Of a DNA stretch of 64,000 bases, positions 1-7,720 are shown one piece after another. Every line of letters starts with the position of its first letter. Within the stretch, counting starts at the first letter, position 1. The DNA is taken from the NCBI GenBank assembly GCA_963750015.1, contig CAVVPU010000012.1, positions 1 to 64,000 of the forward strand, written 5' to 3'. The translations under genes were made by a program, and so were the position numbers. The stretch is from CAVVNC01 sp963750015. Its GTDB lineage: Bacteria; Desulfobacterota; Syntrophorhabdia; Syntrophorhabdales; WCHB1-27. Below the pieces are notes generated by a model. It was not told the origin of the DNA. It made no database searches and worked only from the letters and a program-made list of their open reading frames with translations.

Positions 1-765
1 CTAGACCCACCTTGGCCGGATCGGCCACAAAGCCGAAGAAGCGCTCCATATCGGCATAGGCCCTGTTGATGGTGGGGTCGTAGATGTCGGGCTTCAAAAC
101 GCCTGATTTCAAATTGTCGAGGATTACTCTTTTTGGCACTCCACCGAAGAAGGCGAAAGCCCGCTCGTGGCAGTCGAGCCACATGTCGATGTCTTGATGG
201 AAGACGAAGCGGACGAACTTGTGGCGGCTCGAAGAAAGGGTCATGATGAAGGCCCAGGCCTTGTGTCTCTTCCTCTCGGCATCGTACATAAGCCCCGCGA
301 AACCGAAGTCCACTTGCGCCTCAAGGCCGGGAGGGGTCTCGATGCGGACCGTGGCCTTGGTCCTGCCGAAGGCGAACTCCGCGCGAAGATAGCGCTTGAT
401 CGTCGAGTAGCCGACGTGGATGCCGTGGTTCTCCTTAAGGAGCCTCCACACCTGCTTACCTGTCATCTCCTTGTCATCGAGGGCTCTTCGATCTCGTCCC
501 TGTGACGATTGATGAGATCGAGGGCCGGCGTCTCGAAGGAGCATGCCTGGGCACCCAAGAGGCCCCTCAATTTACCCACGAGCTCCTGCTCATCGGGCAA
601 AAGTCCCGATTGCGTGATCCCCAGGGTTTCCGCGATGCCGACGTACTTTCTCACGGTCTTTCTGTCCAACCCCAAGGACCTGCTGATGTGCTGGATCTTC
701 ATTCCTTTGTGCCACTGGTAGATGGTCTCCACAACCTCGTTCATCGGTATATCCCTCCTTGCCAT
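1..765 (-). pseudogene. istA: IS21 transposase IstA, frameshifted and cut by window edge
   Basis: The first 100 codons (765 down to 463) read as an IstA N-terminus with a helix-turn-helix (HISRSLGLDRKTVRKYV). The frame then closes at about 463. A neighbouring minus frame continues from about 478 (DDKEMTGKQVWR) to the window start with a DDE-type catalytic core: an Asp in QVDFGF near nt 310 and an Asp in ILDNLK near nt 112. One base is missing at the junction around 475-480 relative to an intact gene. The third catalytic residue would lie off the window. Either the copy is inactive or the assembly has an error here. Confidence 0.75.
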
Positions 766-840
766 GATCCCTCCTCACTCCGCAAGGAGTGGCAGAAATC
801 ATGCCTATTCGTGTCCACCTTCGGAGGCGGAACAAAGTGG

Positions 841-881
841 GGAATTACCTTGGCCCTGCTACTGTGGAATTACCTTGGCCC
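841..881. repeat. Internal terminal repeats of the IS21 element
   Basis: GGAATTACCTTGGCCC occurs at 841-856 and again at 866-881, a 25-bp period. Multiple short direct copies near the tip are typical IS21-family transposase binding sites. Confidence 0.6.
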
Positions 882-1021
882 CGATGGCCCCAAAGTGGGT
901 ATATACCATGGCCCTCGACACTTAGAATCAACACGACGTCTCTTGCTGATTGTCCGTTGCACCTCATAATGATACAATGAAGAAAGGATTTGAAGGCAAT
1001 TGTCATGAAGAGGAAGGAACC

Positions 1022-1606
1022 ATGAACGAAAAAGAATATGCGCAGGTAATCGCTCAGGCCCTGGAAGCCCTGGGAAGAACGGTCGAGGATCTAGAAAGGG
1101 CCCTTTTCTCGCCGAGCAAGCGTCTCATGAACGAAACAAAGAAGAACCTCACCTCAAACGTCAAGGCGAGCGTCCCCCTGTTCGAAGAAATGACGAAAAA
1201 AAGCGAAAAAAGCGCCCTCGATCGACGGTTTATCGAACTCCTCCCCTCGCTCCAACGGATTGAAAGGGCGGTCGAGGACCTTCTCGGCGGCGTGCAGAAA
1301 GCCGTAGATGACAAGGTCCCACTGACGGACAAAGCCCTCAGCGAAATAAGCGAGATGATGGCTCTCCTGAAGGACCTGGCGCGGGACACGCATGACGTCG
1401 TCTCCACGAAGAGCGCCCATTTTCGCACCTATGCCATTTCCTCGGTTGAACATCTTTCTCAAAGGGCGTGTGAGTGCGGCCTCGATCACCAGCAGCGTTC
1501 GGTCACAGGTGTCTGTTCTCCAAAAGCGTCATTTCTCTATCTCGACATCTTGGATTCTATCAAAAGGATCGCTCAGGAACTCGGCGTCCTTTGCCGGAAG
1601 GCGTAG
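1022..1606 (+). CDS. Conserved helical protein, PhoU-like appearance
   Basis: This 194-residue protein appears almost wholly alpha-helical, with long charged amphipathic stretches (for example the Leu-rich segment SLQRIERAVEDLLGG) and no signal peptide or membrane segment. The ATG at 1022 is chosen because GAGGAAGG precedes it at a good distance; a longer in-frame start at 950 lacks this. The stop is 6 bp before the next gene, so the two are probably co-transcribed. The pattern recalls PhoU-type helical bundles, but I see no diagnostic metal-binding motif and do not assign a function. Confidence 0.6.
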   Translation: MNEKEYAQVIAQALEALGRTVEDLERALFSPSKRLMNETKKNLTSNVKASVPLFEEMTKKSEKSALDRRFIELLPSLQRIERAVEDLLGGVQKAVDDKVPLTDKALSEISEMMALLKDLARDTHDVVSTKSAHFRTYAISSVEHLSQRACECGLDHQQRSVTGVCSPKASFLYLDILDSIKRIAQELGVLCRKA

Positions 1607-1612
1607 GTTCTA

Positions 1613-2971
1613 GTGCTTCCCTCGATAAAGAGCCTCCATGAACACATCAGGAGGCTCCCGATCATTCGCCGGATTTCGGAGGCCCGATTCGCGGGGGCGG
1701 TTTTCCTCGTAGGAGGCGCAATAAGAGAACTTGCACTGGGCAGGGCCGCGAAGGATTATGATTTCGCCCTCGAGCGGCCTGAGGACCTGAAGGTATTCAA
1801 CCGGATATTCGGGGCGCCGAGTTTCCTTCTCGGAAAAAAGCCTATCCAGACCTACCGGATTATCAACGGGCAGATCGCTCTCGACCTCACGATCCTCGAA
1901 GGCGCAATAGAAAGAGACCTTCTTCGCCGTGACTTTACCATGAACGCTATGGCCTACGATATCGGGCAGGGTCTTCTTATGGACCCCCTCGGAGGCTGGG
2001 ACGACATGAAAGAAAGGGTCGTACGCTGTCCCGGAGCGCAAGCCCTCAGGGAGGACCCCTTGCGGATGCTCAAGGCGATCAGGCATCTCACGGCTTTACC
2101 GGATTTTGTCATGGCTCCGGAAGTGTGGGCGAGCATCACCGAGCTTCGGGGACTTATAAGGGAAACTGCGGCAGAAAGGATCAAATACGAGCTGGATCTG
2201 ATCGTACTTTCGAAGAATACCCACAGGGGGATCGAGATGCTCGCCGATACAGGCCTTCTCTTCGAGATAGTCCCCGAACTCATGCCTCTTCGGAAGATGG
2301 ATAGGGAAAGGGGCCTGAAACCGGCAGCCTTTGACCATACCGTGAGAGGCTTCAAATATATGGGTAGAGCGCTCAGGTTTTGCCCACTCGAGGAAAAATC
2401 GGCAAAACAAGTGGGTTATGCCTTGCTCTTTCACGATCTGGGCAAGGCACGGACATACTCTTACGACGAGGAGAAAGACCGGGTCCACTTCTTTCATCAC
2501 GAGCGCTATTCCCGTGAGATGGCGGCATCCATCATGGAACGGCTCAGATTCAGCTCCTCGGAAACAAAGGCTGTATCCAGCCTGATAGAGAACCATATGC
2601 GTCTTTTTCTCATCAGTAACAAGGAAGCCTCGGAAAAGGCGACGAGAAGGCTCGTTTACAAAATGGAGGAGCTTACCCCCTCGCTCGTCTGTCTCACCCT
2701 TCTCGATCTCTATGGGAGTTCTGAAGGAAAGGAGAACGCCTCAACCCGTCAGGTCAAGAATCGCTGCAGGGAAGTGCTCGCGACCTACGAGGAGTGGAAG
2801 AAAACCCCTCTTCCCAGGATAGCGACGGGCAGGGACCTCATGGAACTGGGATTCCGAGAAGGGCCGAGCCTCGGCAGGGTCCTCGGGGAGATCCGGGAAA
2901 AGCAGATCGCCGGCGAGATTACAAACAGGGACGAAGCCCTGGAGTACGCAAGGACGCAGAAGGGGTCGTGA
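1613..2971 (+). CDS. CCA-adding enzyme / poly(A) polymerase family tRNA nucleotidyltransferase with HD domain
   Basis: This 452-residue class II nucleotidyltransferase adds or repairs 3' CCA on tRNA, or polyadenylates RNA. The N-terminal catalytic head shows LVGGAIREL (residues 32-40), the metal-binding DYD (48-50) and RRDFTMNAMAYD (105-116), followed by the template-binding EDPLRMLKAIR (147-157). A C-terminal HD phosphohydrolase-like domain shows DHT (241-243), FHDLGKA (273-279) and HH (295-296). Translation appears to start at GTG 1613, 6 bp after the upstream stop. HD-containing members can also have 2',3'-cyclic phosphodiesterase activity; CCA addition versus A-addition alone cannot be settled by eye. 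Confidence 0.9.
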   Translation: MLPSIKSLHEHIRRLPIIRRISEARFAGAVFLVGGAIRELALGRAAKDYDFALERPEDLKVFNRIFGAPSFLLGKKPIQTYRIINGQIALDLTILEGAIERDLLRRDFTMNAMAYDIGQGLLMDPLGGWDDMKERVVRCPGAQALREDPLRMLKAIRHLTALPDFVMAPEVWASITELRGLIRETAAERIKYELDLIVLSKNTHRGIEMLADTGLLFEIVPELMPLRKMDRERGLKPAAFDHTVRGFKYMGRALRFCPLEEKSAKQVGYALLFHDLGKARTYSYDEEKDRVHFFHHERYSREMAASIMERLRFSSSETKAVSSLIENHMRLFLISNKEASEKATRRLVYKMEELTPSLVCLTLLDLYGSSEGKENASTRQVKNRCREVLATYEEWKKTPLPRIATGRDLMELGFREGPSLGRVLGEIREKQIAGEITNRDEALEYARTQKGS

Positions 2972-3054
2972 ACCTTAGCCCCATAATGCTTAAGTCCCCA
3001 TTCTTTCGACCGACAAATTGTAATGGAGATCATCACGGCAACGACACATTTTGC

Positions 3055-3084
3055 TTGAATTCTCTTTACAACATCTGGTAATGT
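3055..3084 (+). promoter_or_regulatory. Candidate sigma70 promoter of the exopolysaccharide operon
   Basis: TTGAAT (3055-3060), an 18-bp spacer and TAATGT (3079-3084) lie about 70 bp before the Wza-like gene, in the only sizeable gap upstream of the operon. Match quality is moderate. Confidence 0.4.
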
Positions 3085-3152
3085 TCTTCATTGGCTGGGG
3101 TAGTACAAACGTTGGTCACGTGCTGGCCTATTGAAGAGGGAGGGCAATAATA

Positions 3153-3773
3153 GTGAAAAGGATGCTCGTATCGCTTATTGTGGCGATGGCGCTCACAGGT
3201 TCGGCCTGGGCGGCCGATAATTCGGCCCCTCCGGCCGCGGCGGCTCCTCCCGCGGCTCCGGCGCCCGCGGTGCAGCCCGCGAGTGTTGAATCCACGTACC
3301 AGATCGGAATCGGGGACGTACTTAATATTTCAGTGTGGAAGGACGAGGCTCTGACGAGGGATGTCACGGTCCTGCCGGACGGTACGATTTCTTTTCCCCT
3401 CTTGGGACTGCTGAAAGCGGCAGGTAAAACCGTCGGTCAGTTCAAGACGGAGCTGGTGGAACGTATGTCCCAGTATGTGACGGACCCCGTGCTCAACCTG
3501 GAGGTCAAGCAGGTCAACAGCTTGATCATCTACGTGATCGGCAGGACGAATACTTCGAACAGGTTCGTGCTCAACTCGAACGTGTCGGTCCTGCAGGCCC
3601 TCGCCATGGCGGGCGGTCTCAACCCTTTTGCAAAGAGAAACAGCATCAAGATCTTCAGGAGCAACGGCGGCGTAACGAAGACCTTCCCCTTTCAGTATGA
3701 TGAAGTGGTAGAGGGGAGGCACCTGGAAGAGAACATAGAGCTCGAGCGGGGTGATGTAATTGTTGTGCCGTAG
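3153..3773 (+). CDS. Polysaccharide export protein (Wza/OMA family, PEP-CTERM-type)
   Basis: Secreted outer-membrane export component of an exopolysaccharide machine. Residues 1-20 form a signal peptide ending SAWA-AD. A low-complexity Ala/Pro stretch (24-45) follows. A Poly_export domain starts at YQIGIGDVLNISVWKD, and then an SLBB-like domain includes IIYVIGRTN and LQALAMAGGLNPFA. At 206 residues it is short, as in exosortase-linked (EpsD-like) families, and lacks the long C-terminal barrel helix of Escherichia coli Wza. I see no lipobox. Start is GTG 3153 after GAGGGAGGG. The stop overlaps the start of the barrel gene, so translation is likely coupled. Confidence 0.85.
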   Translation: MKRMLVSLIVAMALTGSAWAADNSAPPAAAAPPAAPAPAVQPASVESTYQIGIGDVLNISVWKDEALTRDVTVLPDGTISFPLLGLLKAAGKTVGQFKTELVERMSQYVTDPVLNLEVKQVNSLIIYVIGRTNTSNRFVLNSNVSVLQALAMAGGLNPFAKRNSIKIFRSNGGVTKTFPFQYDEVVEGRHLEENIELERGDVIVVP

Positions 3774-4965
3774 GCCGGCAGTCCGGATAGGTCTTTTTCT
3801 CGTCGCAGCAGCCCTCGTACCTGTCATGGCAGGGGCGGCAGATTTTCGCCTTATCCCCTCCATCGATCAACAGCTGCAATATAGCGACAACATCTTTTTT
3901 CAACCAGACCATCCGATCCACGACTATAAAAGTTATACGATAGGTGGTCTGCAGCTTCTCGACAAGACGGAGACCCTCACACTCGACACGCAGGCCCAGG
4001 TCGCCCAGTCGCTCTACGAGCACAGCACGGGTCTCAACTCCACTGACGTGTTGAGCCACGGTACGGCCAGCTACTCCCTCACACCCAAGCTCAATTTGTC
4101 AGGAAGAGCCGCCTATAACCGCGATTCCCAGCCCGACCAGGAACTTGCAACGACGGGCCTCATTCTCTACGGATTAAAACGGGAGTTTTACACCTACGGC
4201 GCCACGACCGGCTACCAGATGACCCCGCTGACCCAGGCTTCCCTCAGCTACGACCACGGCGTGGATCATTATTATCCAGGTCCGGCTGCTCCCGGTGTTG
4301 CCGCAACCCCGGTTTCAGACCAGACCTACGATACGGCCGGCCTCTCTTTCCAGCGCGACCTGACGAAACTCCTTCCGCTCCTGAACGGGCTTCTCAACCT
4401 GAACTATGCCCGGTACTCCTACACAACCTCGGAAGCAAACAGTTACGAGGCCACGACCGGCTTCAGCTATGCTCTTCATGAGAAATGGTCGGTCCAGTTA
4501 ACGGCGGGCGGACGGCGAACCGACACAACCTTCGATACGTTCCTGGGGAAGTTGACAAATACCGGGTATGGCTACGTAGGCAATGCCAGCGTCAATTACA
4601 AAGGAGAGGCCACCACCGGCACTTTCACCGCAAGCCGTGACATTACGCCGTCAAGCGGCCAGAGCGGCCCTACAGAGAGGACCTCCTTTATCTTCTCGGC
4701 AAACCGCAAATTCACCTACGAGTTCAGCGGCTTATTCTCGGCCTCCTACTTCATCAACAGATCGAACGGAGGAGGTCTTTCGGCCACCCCTCTCAATCAG
4801 GACACCTTCAGCTTCTCGCCGGGGGTGCACTACGATTTCAACAATGATATGTTCCTCGAGGGCACATACACCTATGCACGGGTCAAGGATAATGAAGCAG
4901 GGACGACGGCGAACAGAAATCTCTTTCTCCTTCGCTTCTTCGTGCAGCACGCGATACTTGAATAG
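3760..4965 (+). CDS. Outer-membrane beta-barrel protein of the exopolysaccharide system
   Basis: This 401-residue protein has a short hydrophobic leader (RIGLFLVAAALVPVMAGAA) and then a long run of alternating hydrophobic/polar strands with many Tyr, Thr, Ser and Gly residues, ending in the strand LFLLRFFVQHAILE. This fits the PEP-CTERM-system-associated barrel proteins found beside Wza- and Wzz-like genes; the likely job is passage or anchoring of polysaccharide at the outer membrane. It overlaps the export gene by 14 bp. The only start consistent with the leader is a TTG at 3760 or 3763. Family placement rests on composition and neighbours. Confidence 0.7.
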   Translation: MLCRRPAVRIGLFLVAAALVPVMAGAADFRLIPSIDQQLQYSDNIFFQPDHPIHDYKSYTIGGLQLLDKTETLTLDTQAQVAQSLYEHSTGLNSTDVLSHGTASYSLTPKLNLSGRAAYNRDSQPDQELATTGLILYGLKREFYTYGATTGYQMTPLTQASLSYDHGVDHYYPGPAAPGVAATPVSDQTYDTAGLSFQRDLTKLLPLLNGLLNLNYARYSYTTSEANSYEATTGFSYALHEKWSVQLTAGGRRTDTTFDTFLGKLTNTGYGYVGNASVNYKGEATTGTFTASRDITPSSGQSGPTERTSFIFSANRKFTYEFSGLFSASYFINRSNGGGLSATPLNQDTFSFSPGVHYDFNNDMFLEGTYTYARVKDNEAGTTANRNLFLLRFFVQHAILE

Positions 4966-5140
4966 ATGGGGGTAAAGAGTCGGGTTGCGTACGGGAAGGC
5001 AAGCGGGGATGAAGGAGCACGTGGATACAGGGATAACGGATTGCCGTCCTGACGATAGCACCATTACATTTGTACATGCAGAGAGGCTATCATTTCCCGG
5101 GTCGCTGCATAGAAATTAAAAAGCATGAGGGGTCCAATCG

Positions 5141-6724
5141 ATGGAAGAGGATGTCAAGACCATTGGTGATTATCTAGATACGTTGAAAAGGAGGAAGTGG
5201 AGCCTCGTGCTGCCCATCGTCATCCTCTTTGCCATTGCCTTTGTTGTTGCGCTTTTCTATCCGCGCACGTATAGATCGACCTCCACCATCCTCATCGAGG
5301 ATCAGGACATCCCTCGTGATTTCGTCGTCAGCACGATCACCGGGTACGCGGAACAAAGGCTCCAGTCGATCAATCAGAGAATCATGAGCTCTACAAGACT
5401 GATCCAGATCATGAATCAGTTCAACCTCTACAGCGACCTTCGGAAGAAAATGACCACCGACGAAATAATCGAGCTTATGCGAAAGGACATCAAGTTGCAG
5501 ACCATCAGCTCCGATGCGGTCGATAGGAGGTCGGGACGTGCGGCTACTATCGCTTTTTCCCTCTCCTATGATGGGAGGGACCCTGAAACGGTCCAACGTG
5601 TTTCCAACCAGCTCGCCACTCTATATCTGGAAGAAAATCTCAAGGCGAGGACCGAACAAAGCGAAGGAGCCTCACGCTTTCTACAGGACGAAGCCAATAC
5701 GATGCAGCAGAGACTCGCCGGACTGGATGCAAAGATAGCCGCCTTTAAGGGACGCAATATCGACGCGCTTCCCGAGCTTACTCAGGTAAACTATCAGAGC
5801 ATGGACCGCGTCGAGCAAGATCTCGGAAAGTTGAAGGACGAACTCAAGACGCTCAGGGAGAAGGAGGAATACCTTCAGACGCAGCTCGCCACGATACCGG
5901 CCGAAAGTAACACCCAGGACAAGGATATGCTCAAGGACCTCAAGGCCAAACTTGTCCAGCTTCAGAGCCGCTATTCCGACCAGTACCCGGATGTGGTAAA
6001 AACCAAGCAGGATATCGCGGAGCTTGAAAAACGCGTGGCCCAGACCGCACCTGGGAATTCGACTCATCCGAAGGGCCCTACTTCTGTCGCCAACCAACCT
6101 GACAATGCCGTCTATGTCACCCTCGCCTCCCAGCTTGCCGGTGTCCAGTCGGATATCGACTCCGTGAAACGGCAGGTAATCGACGCGCAGAACAAGCGCG
6201 ACCAGTATGAGCGCAGGGCCGCTGCGGCCCCCAGGGTCGAGGAGACCTACAGGGCCCTCATGACCGAACGCAACGACGTCGAGGCCAAATATAACGACCT
6301 CACCAAGAGGACGATGGAGGCCAACGTCTCCCAGGGTCTCGAAAAGCAGCAGATGGGTGAGCGTTTCACGCTGATCGACCCGGCAAGACTTCCCGAGAAA
6401 CCGGTGAGTCCGAACGTCCCCGCCATCCTGCTCATAGGGGTATTCCTCGGCATCGCCGGTGGGGTGGGCAACATTTCTCTCAAGGAATACGGTGACCAAT
6501 CTGTCCGGAGCCCCGCGGCCCTTTCTGCTGCCACGGGCTTTCCGGTAATCGGATCGATTCCGCTCATCGTTACCGAAGAAGACCGACAAAGGGGCCGGGG
6601 AAAGCGCAGAAAAATAGTCGCGGCTGCCGTTGTCATCTTCGTTGGTGCAGTCGTTTTCTTCCATTTCTTTATCATGGATCTTACTGTTCTCTGGGCCGTA
6701 CTCTCGCGCCGGCTCATGTTCTAA
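5141..6724 (+). CDS. Polysaccharide chain-length determinant (Wzz/GNVR family, exosortase-type)
   Basis: Inner-membrane co-polymerase of 527 residues that sets exopolysaccharide chain length and contacts the tyrosine kinase. TM1 lies at about residues 20-40 (LVLPIVILFAIAFVVALFY). A large periplasmic domain has coiled coil from about 160 to 300 and again near 320-390. The proline-rich pre-TM2 motif ARLPEKPVSPNVP is followed by TM2 at about 405-430. A third hydrophobic segment near the C-terminus (about 490-515) is extra compared with standard Wzz. The kinase domain is absent and is supplied by the next gene, 37 bp downstream. ATG 5141 follows GAGGGG. Confidence 0.85.
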   Translation: MEEDVKTIGDYLDTLKRRKWSLVLPIVILFAIAFVVALFYPRTYRSTSTILIEDQDIPRDFVVSTITGYAEQRLQSINQRIMSSTRLIQIMNQFNLYSDLRKKMTTDEIIELMRKDIKLQTISSDAVDRRSGRAATIAFSLSYDGRDPETVQRVSNQLATLYLEENLKARTEQSEGASRFLQDEANTMQQRLAGLDAKIAAFKGRNIDALPELTQVNYQSMDRVEQDLGKLKDELKTLREKEEYLQTQLATIPAESNTQDKDMLKDLKAKLVQLQSRYSDQYPDVVKTKQDIAELEKRVAQTAPGNSTHPKGPTSVANQPDNAVYVTLASQLAGVQSDIDSVKRQVIDAQNKRDQYERRAAAAPRVEETYRALMTERNDVEAKYNDLTKRTMEANVSQGLEKQQMGERFTLIDPARLPEKPVSPNVPAILLIGVFLGIAGGVGNISLKEYGDQSVRSPAALSAATGFPVIGSIPLIVTEEDRQRGRGKRRKIVAAAVVIFVGAVVFFHFFIMDLTVLWAVLSRRLMF

Positions 6725-6760
6725 TAGGCCGGGTAACCTGGAAAGGAAGGGTGCAGACAA

Positions 6761-7552
6761 GTGCGAAAAATTTGGAACCCGCTCAAGACGACCAAGGAAA
6801 AGGATACGGGTAAGATTCAGACCGTGCTCGCCAAACCGGTTCAAAGTCCGGCCGATGTAGTGAGAAAAGAGGCTTGCGGCTGGGTGTCGCCCAATTATGA
6901 CAAATCCAGGACTATGTATCTGAACCCCCTAACCGCAGCATCCAACAGGTGCGTGGCGGCCCTGCCCAATGCGGGGGACACGGAGGCGTATAAGGTCATC
7001 CGTACACAGATCCTCCAAATGGGACAGGAAGGATCAGGTAAGGCGATCATGGTGACAAGTGCGCTGCCCGGTGAAGGCAAGACAGTGACGGCGATCAACC
7101 TCGCCTTCACCTTCGCCCGTGACTTCAGCCAGACCGTCCTGCTTGTCGACTGTGATCTCCGCAGTCAACGCATTCACGAGATGCTCGGCATACGGAGCGA
7201 CAGGGGCCTGATAGACTACCTGCTCGACAATGCACCCATTTCCGACCTGATTACGTGGCCCGGTATCGAAAAATTGACTTTTATTTCGGGTGGGAGGTCT
7301 GTGAGCGAGAGCACTGAGCTTTTGGGATCACCTCGGATGAAAGATCTCGTCCAGGATATGAAGACTCGCTATCCCGACCGGTATGTCTTTTTTGACGTGC
7401 CTTCCGTGCTCAGCAGCGCTGACGCCCTCGCCTTTGCGCCGCTTGTCGATTACATCGTCGTCGTAGTGGCCTCCGGAGTCACGCCTGTCCCTGAGGTGAA
7501 AAAGGCTCTTGAATTTCTCCCGACGGAAAAGATCCCTCGGCCTCGTACTTAA
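6761..7552 (+). CDS. BY-type tyrosine kinase of the exopolysaccharide system, C-terminus frameshifted
   Basis: Cytoplasmic bacterial tyrosine autokinase that partners with the preceding Wzz-like protein. It shows Walker A SALPGEGKT (about residues 107-115), Walker A' VLLVDCDLR and Walker B YVFFDVPSV. Translation begins at GTG 6761. The encoded end, PTEKIPRPRT, is unlike the family. If one C of the CCC at 7534-7536 is removed, the frame continues KILGLVLNRNRAD and stops at 7571, the normal ending. So the gene carries a single-base insertion, or the assembly an error, 20 bp before its stop; only the last residues are affected. I see no C-terminal Tyr cluster in either frame. Confidence 0.85.
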   Translation: MRKIWNPLKTTKEKDTGKIQTVLAKPVQSPADVVRKEACGWVSPNYDKSRTMYLNPLTAASNRCVAALPNAGDTEAYKVIRTQILQMGQEGSGKAIMVTSALPGEGKTVTAINLAFTFARDFSQTVLLVDCDLRSQRIHEMLGIRSDRGLIDYLLDNAPISDLITWPGIEKLTFISGGRSVSESTELLGSPRMKDLVQDMKTRYPDRYVFFDVPSVLSSADALAFAPLVDYIVVVVASGVTPVPEVKKALEFLPTEKIPRPRT

Positions 7553-7593
7553 CCGAAACAGGGCCGACTAAGAAAGCAAAGTATGAACCCAGG

Positions 7594-7637
7594 ATTAAGA
7601 AGGGGCGCCTTCCCGGAGGAAGGCGCCCCTTCTTAAT
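7594..7637. terminator. Bidirectional intrinsic terminator, 20-bp perfect stem
   Basis: ATTAAGAAGGGGCGCCTTCC (7594-7613) pairs perfectly with 7618-7637 around the tetraloop CGGA. A/T-rich outer ends give a U-rich tail in both directions. It sits between the convergent kinase and TPR genes. Confidence 0.9.
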
Positions 7638-7655
7638 TGCTGTGTCCTAAGAAGT

Positions 7656-7690
7656 TCGGGCGTTGGACAGATAATCCGCCCAACGCCCGA
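7656..7690 (-). terminator. Second hairpin downstream of the TPR lipoprotein gene
   Basis: TCGGGCGTTGG (7656-7666) pairs with CCAACGCCCGA (7680-7690) across a 13-nt loop, 30 bp after the stop of the minus-strand TPR gene. There is no clear U tract, so it may be an RNA-stabilising or pausing structure rather than a full terminator. Confidence 0.5.
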
Positions 7691-7720
7691 CCGAGGTAAT
7701 CCTCTCTTGTTCGGCCCGGT

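Larger units (their letters stand above)
1..920 (-). mobile_element. IS21-family insertion sequence, one end (continues beyond window)
   Basis: The element carries an IstA-type transposase reading leftwards off the window edge. Its outer end is probably at about 920, where the minus strand begins TGTCGAGGGCC. IS21 elements end in TG...CA and carry several copies of a short repeat inside each end. Here a 16-bp repeat occurs at 841-856 and 866-881. istB and the other end lie outside the window. The exact boundary is inferred from the terminal TGT and the repeats; no target duplication can be tested from one end. Confidence 0.6.

Noticed and set aside
950..1021. Longer start of the helical protein at 950
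   Set aside because: The extra 24 residues have no upstream ribosome-binding site, while ATG 1022 has GAGGAAGG.
3100..3152. Sigma54 (-24/-12) site before the export operon
   Set aside because: TTGGCTGGGG is seen but no GC follows at the needed spacing.
5681..6844. Large minus-strand frame opposite the chain-length gene
   Set aside because: It is the antisense shadow of a clear Wzz-like gene and has no family features.
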